64,000 nucleotides of DNA from an uncultured Clostridium sp. (GTDB lineage: Bacteria > Bacillota > Clostridia > Oscillospirales > Acutalibacteraceae): contig CAKUYY010000001.1 of the NCBI GenBank assembly GCA_934717555.1, forward strand, positions 62,001-126,000, in the 5' to 3' direction. Shown here one piece after another: positions 43,261 to 51,125 of this stretch. Each line of letters starts with the position of its first letter. Positions within the stretch are counted from its first letter, which is position 1. Position numbers and translations under genes: made by a program. The notes beneath the pieces were generated by a model, which saw only the letters and a program-made list of their open reading frames with translations, was not told where the DNA came from and made no database searches.

Positions 43261-43884
43261 TTAATCGCACAGGTAGGTGTAGATAATCCGGTCGTCTGGC
43301 TGTAAAACTATTTTCTGGCGGCCATCGTACAATGTAGTAGAACCGTTTCCGTGCAGGACCCCGGTGATAATTTCACCGGATCGCACGGGGACCGCATCCA
43401 GTGTCCGGCCAATCAGGAAGGATTCAACTTTTTGTACACGGAAAGCCATGGTACAGGTTTCAAAGGTAATCTGCTTCTCGTCCCACGGCTGAGTGAGGGC
43501 GGTCATGATAGCACTGCTGGTAAGTTTGGTAGAACAGATCGTTTTCAGGCCAAAATGATGGAATACCGCTTCCCGGGCGGGATCGCTGATTCTGCTTACC
43601 ACATTTTGAACGCCAAAAAACTCCTTGATAATTTGGGATACCGTGATATTGAGATTGTCGTCGGATGTTACCACGGCGACCGCGTCACAGGCTTCCACAC
43701 CAGCGCTGCGCAGGACCGTCATATCCATGGGCATACCGGTGATGGTGAGACCATCAAAGTCGTCGCTCAAGCGGGTAAAATTCTCGGCATTTCCATCCAC
43801 AATAGAAACATTATGCCCGTAGTGGCTGAGTACCTCAGCAAGCCGGACGCCGACTTTTCCACATCCAATTACTAGAACGTTCAT
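43261..43884 (-). CDS. TrkA/KtrA-type K+ channel regulator (first)
   Basis: RCK-domain regulator of 207 residues starting MNVLVIGCGKVGVRLAEVLS at 43884; GGAGG lies 10 nt upstream, and the frame runs on to 43911 without a site. Nucleotide-binding Asp in SIVDGNAENF; C-terminal RCK_C domain. It shares its architecture with the next gene but is clearly diverged, so a hetero-ring or two K+ systems are possible. Confidence 0.9.
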   Translation of the reverse strand: MNVLVIGCGKVGVRLAEVLSHYGHNVSIVDGNAENFTRLSDDFDGLTITGMPMDMTVLRSAGVEACDAVAVVTSDDNLNITVSQIIKEFFGVQNVVSRISDPAREAVFHHFGLKTICSTKLTSSAIMTALTQPWDEKQITFETCTMAFRVQKVESFLIGRTLDAVPVRSGEIITGVLHGNGSTTLYDGRQKIVLQPDDRIIYTYLCD

Positions 43885-43990
43885 GTAAAGAGCGCCTCCG
43901 TTTTGCCCCATCCCTCAAAAATGTTATGAAATCAATGATTTGACCGTTTTTCTATAAAAGCGGGAGGGATGAGAACGATTTATCCCACCA

Positions 43991-44019
43991 ATTATAGTCT
44001 ATATTTTCCCTATATGCAA
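43991..44019 (-). promoter_or_regulatory. Sigma-A promoter of TrkA pair
   Basis: Minus strand TTGCAT (44019-44014), 17 bp, TATAAT (43996-43991). The rest of 43885-44314 shows no convincing gene. Confidence 0.75.
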
Positions 44020-44314
44020 TGGTTTTCCAAAAAGGATTTCAAGATTCTGGAGGATAGGGATACCGGCAGGAAAAATGAGGGGCAAGGGCCCTGCCATCAT
44101 AAGTTTTCGGTTTTTGGATAGGTCCTGTGGAAAAGAGAAAAATATGTTTGACGGTTATGAAAAGTTTTGTAGAAAGGCAAATTTCCCCATGGCAGGTGCC
44201 TTTTTTCTGCAGGATACCTTTGTGTCATATAAAAGGAAAGAAAAATGTTTCCCGCTGAAAAAAGGGAAAACTATGTTATAATAGAAAAACAACGGAAGAA
44301 AAGGAGAAAACGTT

Positions 44315-45070
44315 TTGAAACTGATTTCATGGAATGTCAATGGCCTGCGGGCTTGTTTGGGAAAAGGGTTCCCGGAATATTTTGAGCGGCAGCAGGCGGA
44401 TATCTTCTGTATTCAGGAGACCAAAATGCAGCCGGGACAGGCGGAAATCGATTTTCCCGGCTATCATCAATATTGGAACAGCGCGGAAAGGAAAGGATAC
44501 TCCGGAACGGCTGTTTTTACTAGACAACAGCCCCTTTCCGTCTCCTATGATATAGGGGTGGAGGAACATTCCCACGAGGGGCGGGTGATTACGCTGGAGA
44601 TGGAATCCTTTTATCTTGTGACGGTATATACCCCCAATTCCCAGGACAAACTTGCCCGTATTGACTATCGTATGAAATGGGAAGATGATTTCCGGGAATA
44701 TATAACACAGCTGGACCGGAAAAAACCGGTCATCATTTGCGGGGATATGAACGTGGCCCATGAGGAAATTGATCTGAAGAATCCCAAAACTAACCGGGGG
44801 AATGCGGGCTTTTCCGACCAGGAACGGGAAAAGATGACACAGTTGCTGCAAGCGGGATTTGTGGACAGCTTCCGCTTCCTGTATCCGGACCGGGCGGGCG
44901 TGTATTCCTGGTGGTCCTATCGGTTCAACGCCCGTAAAAACAACGCGGGATGGCGGATTGACTATTTCCTGGTTTCACAAAGGATCAGAGACCGGATTCA
45001 GGATGCCCTGATTGATACCGAGATTTTGGGGAGCGACCATTGCCCGGTATTGCTTTGTATCGATTTATAA
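44315..45070 (+). CDS. xth: Exodeoxyribonuclease III
   Basis: AP endonuclease / 3'-5' exonuclease of the EEP superfamily (ExoIII/ExoA), 251 residues, for base-excision repair. Seen: ISWNVNGLRACLGKGF, metal-binding Glu of IFCIQETKMQPGQ, catalytic CGDMNVAHEEIDLKNPKTNR, and the C-terminal GSDHCPV Asp-His pair. TTG start with AAGGAG about 9 nt upstream; TATAAT lies at 44276-44281. Confidence 0.95.
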   Translation: MKLISWNVNGLRACLGKGFPEYFERQQADIFCIQETKMQPGQAEIDFPGYHQYWNSAERKGYSGTAVFTRQQPLSVSYDIGVEEHSHEGRVITLEMESFYLVTVYTPNSQDKLARIDYRMKWEDDFREYITQLDRKKPVIICGDMNVAHEEIDLKNPKTNRGNAGFSDQEREKMTQLLQAGFVDSFRFLYPDRAGVYSWWSYRFNARKNNAGWRIDYFLVSQRIRDRIQDALIDTEILGSDHCPVLLCIDL

Positions 45071-45083
45071 AAAGATGATAAAA

Positions 45084-45134
45084 GAAAAAGCCGCTTGACC
45101 AGAACAGAAAACTGCCTGGCTGGGCGGCTTTTCT
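45084..45134 (+). terminator. Terminator after exonuclease III gene
   Basis: AAAAGCCGC...GCGGCTTTT with an inner CCAG/CTGG stem. Confidence 0.7.
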
Positions 45135-45826
45135 ATTCCATGAAAGTATCCGGTACGAGATTTCGTTATATAGCAGGAATTTTCTGAGGTATGTACCATT
45201 ATCTAAACGCATCTAACAAAAATATTTTCTGATAGATGGCCAACAAGCGTCAGGGGAGGGGGCTAGATTTACAGGACATTGTCAGTGGGGGATTTTTTCC
45301 CTCCTTTACACAGCGGGAATACCCCATAAGCGGTCTAATTTTTAGAGATGTCCTGCTATCCCGGAAATTACCGATATTTTTTGTATTTTGGGAAAATATC
45401 TTCATCTTTCCAATCAAAAAAAGAAATAAAAACAGGAAATATATGGCGCTATTGTTTGTGAGTGGTTTGTGAAAACTGTGTGAATATGTAAAGAAGCCCC
45501 GGTGAAAGGATATAAAATTTATAAAAAATGGCGACAAAAGAGCTGAATATTCATAATTTGTTAACATTTAAAAAGGTTCTTTCGTCTAAGATGGTAAAGG
45601 TATCATTGCTATACCAAAGCAAAGGCTTTCTGCCGTTTCAGGGAGGGACAGTAGAAAGTCAAGTCTGGGAAAGAAACGATTCGGGCAAGTGCTTTTTCAA
45701 TAAAGTCATAAGAAAATAGGCGGGAATACTGTGGCAGGCATTTCTTCCTTTGATTTTTATCGGGTAGCCGGTCCGTGTCTTTCATACCGGTTTTAGGTCG
45801 GTATATTTTAGTGAGGAGTGAAAAAA
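45135..45826. other. 690-bp spacer, no gene recognised
   Basis: AT-rich stretch before the Gld-type ABC operon. Open frames on both strands (45236-45472 plus, 45250-45567 minus) lack ribosome-binding sites and protein-like composition. No clear promoter with both boxes was found; ACCGG repeats near 45770-45795 may be part of a regulatory site. Confidence 0.4.
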
Positions 45827-46828
45827 ATGATAGAGGTAAAAAACCTCGTAAAACAGTATGGCGATAAATTGGCCGTAGACCATATCAGCTTTACTGTTCA
45901 GGATGGGGAAATCCTGGGGTTTCTGGGGCCCAACGGCGCCGGTAAATCTACTACCATGAATATTATTACGGGTTACTTGTCCTCCACAGAAGGGACTGTG
46001 ACCATTGATGGAAGCGAGATCCTGGAAGATCCCATTGGCGCAAAGTCGAAAATCGGCTATTTGCCGGAAATCCCGCCGCTGTATATGGATATGACGGTAA
46101 AGCGTTATCTGGACTTTATGTATGATCTCAAAAAGGTGACCCTGCCCCGGAAAGCCCATATCAAAGATGTGTGCGATCTGGTTAAGATTACCCACGTTTA
46201 CGATCGTGTGATTAAGAACCTTTCCAAAGGTTATAAGCAGCGCGTGGGATTGGCGCAGGCTTTGCTTGGAAATCCCCCGCTTCTGATTTTGGACGAGCCC
46301 ACTGTTGGCCTGGACCCCAAACAGATCATTGAAATCCGGAACCTGATCCGCAGCCTGGGTAAAAAACATACCGTGATCCTTTCCTCCCATGTGCTGTCCG
46401 AAGTGCAGGCCACCTGCGACCGTGTGATCGTTATCAACAACGGGCAGATTGTGGCGGACGATACAGAGGAAAACCTGTCCAAGAATCTGACGGGCGAACA
46501 TCGTCTGCTGGCGCGTATTGAGGGAAGGGAACAATATGTGATGAACCTTCTCCGTTCCATTGAAGGTATGAACAAAGTTACCAAGCATGGACAGAAAGAA
46601 GAAGGCGTCTACGAATATGTGCTGGAAGCGGACCCGGATACGGATATCCGCCGGCCTCTGTTCCAGATTTTGTCCCAGAATGATTGTCCGTTGCTGGGCC
46701 TGCAGAGCGCAGAACTCTCCCTGGAGGAGATCTTCCTGCAGCTGACAGACGATAGGAAACCTAGGCGCATGGCGCGGGCCCAAGCGGTGCGGGCTGAGCA
46801 GGAGCAGATGAACGGAGGCGAACAATAA
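45827..46828 (+). CDS. ABC transporter ATPase (GldA-like)
   Basis: ABC-2 type ATPase, 333 residues. Walker A GPNGAGKST, signature LSKGYKQRVG, Walker B LLILDEPTVGLDP, then a C-terminal extension (225-333). The ATG at 45827 has GAGGAG eight bases upstream. First of four coupled genes in the order GldA-GldF-GldG-DUF4340; the set is named after Flavobacterium gliding genes but occurs in non-gliding Firmicutes, where the substrate is unknown. Confidence 0.92.
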   Translation: MIEVKNLVKQYGDKLAVDHISFTVQDGEILGFLGPNGAGKSTTMNIITGYLSSTEGTVTIDGSEILEDPIGAKSKIGYLPEIPPLYMDMTVKRYLDFMYDLKKVTLPRKAHIKDVCDLVKITHVYDRVIKNLSKGYKQRVGLAQALLGNPPLLILDEPTVGLDPKQIIEIRNLIRSLGKKHTVILSSHVLSEVQATCDRVIVINNGQIVADDTEENLSKNLTGEHRLLARIEGREQYVMNLLRSIEGMNKVTKHGQKEEGVYEYVLEADPDTDIRRPLFQILSQNDCPLLGLQSAELSLEEIFLQLTDDRKPRRMARAQAVRAEQEQMNGGEQ

Positions 46829-47532
46829 TGTGGGCGATTATTAAAAGAGAGATTTCTTCTTATTTTACGTCGGCGGTAGGCTGGGTATTCCTGGCGGCGT
46901 TTTACGGATTCGCGAGCTTTTATTTCTATATGTATTGTTTAATGTATCAAAGCGCCAGCATGACGTATGTCTTTACTTCCATGTTTACCATTACTATGTT
47001 CCTGATTCCCATCCTTACCATGAGAATCTGGAGTGAAGAGAAGAAGCAGCGCACCGATCAAGCGTTGTTTACCGCGCCGGTGAAACTGCTCCCCATTACC
47101 CTGGGTAAGTATTTGGCCGCTATCATCATTTATGCCATCAGCTTGGCCTGTATGTTGGTTTTCGCGCTGATCCTGACTTTCTTTGGATCTCCTGACTGGA
47201 CGGTGATTCTGGGGAATCTGCTGGGATTGTTCCTGCTGGGATCTTCCCTGATCGCGATTGGTATGTTTATTTCCGCGTTGACGGAAAATCAGATGATCGC
47301 GGCGATCGGCGGCTTTGTAGTGGCTATTTTTGTTTCTCTGATGGACACCATCGCCAACGCCATTCCCATTGATTTTATCAGTAAGATGATCGCCAGTGCG
47401 TCTTTTAACGCCCATTATACAAACTTTACTGTAGGCATTTTGGATTTATCTGGTGTGATATTCTTCCTGAGCATCATTGCTTTGTTTGTGTTTTTGACCA
47501 CACGGATATTCGAGAAGAAGAGATGGGGTTAA
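46828..47532 (+). CDS. ABC-2 permease (GldF-like)
   Basis: Membrane permease of 234 residues with six helices. It begins MWAIIKREISSYFTSAVGWV, the usual start of this family, and carries RIWSEEKKQRTDQALFTAPV after the second helix. Start overlaps the ATPase stop by one base. Forms the membrane pore for the preceding ATPase. Confidence 0.92.
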   Translation: MWAIIKREISSYFTSAVGWVFLAAFYGFASFYFYMYCLMYQSASMTYVFTSMFTITMFLIPILTMRIWSEEKKQRTDQALFTAPVKLLPITLGKYLAAIIIYAISLACMLVFALILTFFGSPDWTVILGNLLGLFLLGSSLIAIGMFISALTENQMIAAIGGFVVAIFVSLMDTIANAIPIDFISKMIASASFNAHYTNFTVGILDLSGVIFFLSIIALFVFLTTRIFEKKRWG

Positions 47533-47547
47533 GGGAGGATAGCAGCC

Positions 47548-49068
47548 ATGAGTAATAAGAAAGAAGCGCTGAAAGCGGTTTTCAGCAAAGACAAGTTTAC
47601 CAGCCGTCGTTTTAAACACGGCGGTTTGGCGATTATCATTATTATTTTGTTTTTAGTCGGCGTTGTGGTGATCAATATGATCGCCGGAACTTTAAACGAC
47701 AAATATCCGTATTTCAGCTGGGATTTAACCAGGGACCAGACGTTTGACATGACGCAGGAATCCATTGATTATGTCAAAGGGCTGGACAAGGACATTAAAA
47801 TTACGGTGTTAAACGATGAGGATTCTTTTGTAGCTGGCGGGCAGTATTACCAGCAGGCCAACAATATTATCAAACAGTATCCCCAGTACAACAGCCGGAT
47901 TACCTTAGAATATGTAGACGTCAATAAGAACCCGGCTTATTTGAACACTTTGACCGAGGATGTGAATGTAGCAACCAATGATATCCTGGTGGAATGTGAA
48001 GGAAGACAAAAGGTTGTCTCTTCCATTGATTTGTTTAATACCCAGGATTCTACGGATTCTTCCGGACAGACACAGACTTATATCCTGTCTTCCAAGGCAG
48101 AGCAGACCATGACTTCCGCTTTGTTGTACATCACCAATGATAATCCAACCAAGATTTCTTTGTTGACTGGTTTCGGCGAGCCGGAGGCCTATTATCAGAA
48201 CCTGGTTTCCATGTTGGAAAACAATAGTTATGAAGTCAAAGTACAGAATGTTATGACGGAAGATATTGATCCCGAAGCGGATATGATCGTCATTTTTGCC
48301 CCCTCTACTGACTATACGGAAGAAGCTGCCCAGAAAGTAGAAAAATTCCTGAGCAATGATGGGGATATGGGCAAGAGCGCTGTATACTTTGTAAATGTGG
48401 AGAAGGAAGATACCCCCAACCTGGATAGCCTTTTGAAGCAATGGGATATCGCAGTAGGTGACGGAATTGTGGCGGAAACCAATAATAACTTGGTTCTCAA
48501 CCGCAACCCTTATTACTTCTACAATAACTATGCCGACGCCGATTACGCAAAAACACTGAAGAACCCCAACCTGCCCACTGTGGTTCCCTTCAGCCACCAG
48601 CTGATGGATTTGCAGGGCGAACGTACAGACAGTGTCACCGCGCTGTTGGCGACTTCCCAGACGGCTGCGGTAAGCCCCTCTGATATGAGCACCACTTGGA
48701 CCCCTTCCAAGGATGACATCTTGGGCACCGCAATACCCACAGTTTTGGTTTCCAAAGATAGTACCTATATCGATGATATTACATACTCGGAGAGCAAAAT
48801 GGCTGTAGTAGGATCTTACCTGGCGGTAGACCCGCAGATCACGCAGTCCAATATTTTCAATAATTCCGCGTACTTTGTCAATATGTTCAATGTACTCAGT
48901 GGACAGGATGATCCAGGTATTACCATCGAGGCTAAAGAGGTAGGAAATTATGAGCTGAGTATTACTTCCGGCCCGGCCAATGTGATTGGTGTAATTACCA
49001 TTATCATTATCCCCGTGGCCATCCTGATTGTAGGCTTGGTGATCTGGATCCGCAGGAGGAATCGTTAA
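47548..49068 (+). CDS. GldG-like ABC auxiliary protein
   Basis: GldG/IFT52-type protein, 506 residues: one N-terminal helix (GGLAIIIIILFLVGVVVINM), a long extracytoplasmic domain (about 55-470) with DQTFDMTQESIDYVKGLDKD, and a C-terminal helix followed by a basic RRRNR tail. Belongs with the preceding ATPase and permease. AGGGAGG before the ATG; its last base overlaps the DUF4340 gene. Confidence 0.9.
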   Translation: MSNKKEALKAVFSKDKFTSRRFKHGGLAIIIIILFLVGVVVINMIAGTLNDKYPYFSWDLTRDQTFDMTQESIDYVKGLDKDIKITVLNDEDSFVAGGQYYQQANNIIKQYPQYNSRITLEYVDVNKNPAYLNTLTEDVNVATNDILVECEGRQKVVSSIDLFNTQDSTDSSGQTQTYILSSKAEQTMTSALLYITNDNPTKISLLTGFGEPEAYYQNLVSMLENNSYEVKVQNVMTEDIDPEADMIVIFAPSTDYTEEAAQKVEKFLSNDGDMGKSAVYFVNVEKEDTPNLDSLLKQWDIAVGDGIVAETNNNLVLNRNPYYFYNNYADADYAKTLKNPNLPTVVPFSHQLMDLQGERTDSVTALLATSQTAAVSPSDMSTTWTPSKDDILGTAIPTVLVSKDSTYIDDITYSESKMAVVGSYLAVDPQITQSNIFNNSAYFVNMFNVLSGQDDPGITIEAKEVGNYELSITSGPANVIGVITIIIIPVAILIVGLVIWIRRRNR

Positions 49069-50495
49069 TGAACAAAAAAGTAAAAGGATTGATTATCGGC
49101 GGGGCCGCCGTAGTGGTTCTGGTGGCCGTGTTATTGCTTCTTATGTTTATGCCCAATGGAGGGGACGATACTTCCGCATCCTCCGAGACGACCTCCAGCA
49201 GCAAATCGATTGAGCTGAATAACCAGGCAGCGGCGGATGTCGTAACCGTAAAGGTGGTTTTGCCTGATGAAGAGTATACCATGACCCAGGGCGGGGAAAC
49301 CGCTTATTCCATGACGGGCATGGAGGACGCACCAGCTTCCAATGCTATTTACGCGGCCCTGGCCAGCGATGCGGCCTCTTTAAAGGCCCTTGAGCTAATT
49401 AGTGAAGAAACTTCCAATCTGGCGGATTATGGGCTGGATGAACCCCGTTCCCAGGTGGAAATCACCTATGCAGATGGGACAGGAGCCAATCTCTCAGTGG
49501 GTATTGCAGCTCCTTCCGGCAGCGGCACCTATGTGTTGATTGACGGGAAAGTATATTTGTTTGAAGATACCCGTGTGGACAGTTTCCTGTATCACAAAGT
49601 GGATTATATCAGCAAGACAGTAACGCCGACCGCCGCTACCGGCGACGATGCCCCGGTTTTAAAGAAAATCACTTTGGAAGGCACTCTGCGCCCGGAACCC
49701 ATTGTTATGGATATCTCCCAAGAGACCGCCAATGACGTGACGACAGATGTCTATACCATGACAGCCCCCAAGCAAAGGGAGACGGACAGCGCCAATGCGG
49801 CTGCTGCCGGTAACAAAATTTTTGGGTTGACGGCGGAAAAGGTAATCGCTTTCAATGTCACAGATGAGCAGTTGGAGGAATATGGGCTGAAAGATCCCTA
49901 TTCCAAGGTAACTGTGGACTACGCCGACCAGACGATCACGCTGATGAGTTCAGAGCCGGACGATGAAGGCATGGCGTATGTAATGAACGCATCCAAAAAT
50001 GTCATTTTCCAGGCCAATGTTTCTGAACTGGGCTGGGTAACCGCAACTTATGAGGACTTGGTGAGCAAGACGGTAATGGCGCCCATGGTAAATGATTTGA
50101 GCAAGATTACGGTTACCACGCCGGATCAGAGCTATGAATTTGGAGTGACCACTACAGTGGACGAGGAAGATGAGGACGTCAAGACCAATACCTTTACCTA
50201 TCAGGGAAAAGAATTGGCCAGCGCGAACTTCCGTATCTTCTATCGCAATATGATCGGATGCCAGAAGGAAGAATTCACAGATCAACAACCGACTGGAGAG
50301 CCTCTCCTGACCTTCCAATATGAATATACCGATGGAAGGACCCCTGATGTGGTGGAATTCTACAAAGGGGAAAACTTGATGGTTCTGGTATCGGTCAACG
50401 GAGAATGTGAATCCAAGGAAACACAGTCCTATGTGGACAAGATCCTGGAAGACGTCGTCAAAGTGGTAAACGATGAGGAAGTAAAGGAACTGTAA
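49068..50495 (+). CDS. DUF4340 domain protein
   Basis: Membrane-anchored extracytoplasmic protein, 475 residues: N-terminal helix (GLIIGGAAVVVLVAVLLLLM), Ser/Thr-rich linker, then repeated DUF4340 modules (about 70-200 and 230-380), each with a LxDYGLDEP / LEEYGLKDP motif. DUF4340 proteins follow GldG-like genes in many genomes; role unknown. Last gene of the operon, followed by a terminator. Confidence 0.9.
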   Translation: MNKKVKGLIIGGAAVVVLVAVLLLLMFMPNGGDDTSASSETTSSSKSIELNNQAAADVVTVKVVLPDEEYTMTQGGETAYSMTGMEDAPASNAIYAALASDAASLKALELISEETSNLADYGLDEPRSQVEITYADGTGANLSVGIAAPSGSGTYVLIDGKVYLFEDTRVDSFLYHKVDYISKTVTPTAATGDDAPVLKKITLEGTLRPEPIVMDISQETANDVTTDVYTMTAPKQRETDSANAAAAGNKIFGLTAEKVIAFNVTDEQLEEYGLKDPYSKVTVDYADQTITLMSSEPDDEGMAYVMNASKNVIFQANVSELGWVTATYEDLVSKTVMAPMVNDLSKITVTTPDQSYEFGVTTTVDEEDEDVKTNTFTYQGKELASANFRIFYRNMIGCQKEEFTDQQPTGEPLLTFQYEYTDGRTPDVVEFYKGENLMVLVSVNGECESKETQSYVDKILEDVVKVVNDEEVKEL

Positions 50496-50529
50496 CAGAA
50501 ACCTGTTCCGACTTTGTTTGATGGAAAAA

Positions 50530-50568
50530 GAACAGCACAGGGAAAAGTTTTTTCCTGTGCTGTTTTTC
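50530..50568 (+). terminator. Terminator after DUF4340 gene
   Basis: AACAGCACAGG, loop, CCTGTGCTGTT, TTTC. Confidence 0.85.
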
Positions 50569-50629
50569 TATTCTGTTGATGAAACACTATGAGATGGAAG
50601 CAAGCTGTTAAAAAAGAAAGTTCTTTATA

Positions 50630-50880
50630 TTTCCCAAGTGGGTAGGGGATGGGTCCCCTTGCTGGGATTCCTCCCCGGCCAAATTGTTCCCTGGACGGTT
50701 TGCCTCTCCTCCTGAGCTTTGAGGATATTTGGGTATTTCCTCCTTTGTGAAGGGCGCCCCGGGGCTTCCTCCCCAGTCCCCCGCCACCTTTGAAAAGGTG
50801 AATGAAACTTTTCCGTTTCGGCACGGGCAATCCAATTTTTTCCTAGGATAGATCCGGTGTGCCACGTGACTTTTCCGTCT
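50630..50880. repeat. Interspersed intergenic repeat, copy 2
   Basis: Same family and orientation as 735-957: GGGTCCCCTTGCT, GGACGGTTTG, CTCCTGAGCTTT (50709-50720) and CGCCACCTTTGAAAAGGTG (50782-50800) in the same order, 73 bp between the last two. It again lies between two convergent genes. A second, more diverged tail (50880-50985) follows. Confidence 0.6.
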
Positions 50881-51028
50881 CAGTGCAGGTGGATTGGATT
50901 TCCTCTAAGAAAAACTTTGGGCACGGCCTGCTCCACCGCAGGTGGCGCAGGCGTGAAAGGGCAGGCGGAAACTTTATAGTCTGTGTGTCTGTGTAAGCTT
51001 GGTTTTATCACAGGTTTTTCCACAAGTC

Positions 51029-51068
51029 AAAACTCCCGGCGGCCTGTTTTCAGGCGCCGGGAGTTTTA
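51029..51068. terminator. Bidirectional terminator before YfhO gene end
   Basis: AAAACTCCCGGCG, loop, CGCCGGGAGTTTT. Serves the minus-strand YfhO gene. Confidence 0.85.
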
Positions 51069-51125
51069 TATCTGTATTAGACTTGAGAGAATAGAATAAT
51101 CCCAATAACATCTTTCAGGACGTTT

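Noticed and set aside
42588..43884. The two TrkA-like genes as a duplicated or split single gene
   Set aside because: Each has a full RCK N and C domain, its own ribosome-binding site and clearly diverged sequence, so they are two genuine genes.
44075..44281. 68-residue plus-strand ORF before the exonuclease gene
   Set aside because: No ribosome-binding site, low-complexity Lys/Phe composition, and it overlaps the exonuclease promoter region.
45250..45567. 105-residue minus-strand ORF before the Gld operon
   Set aside because: AT-rich, Phe/Lys/Ser biased translation and no ribosome-binding site; judged to be chance.
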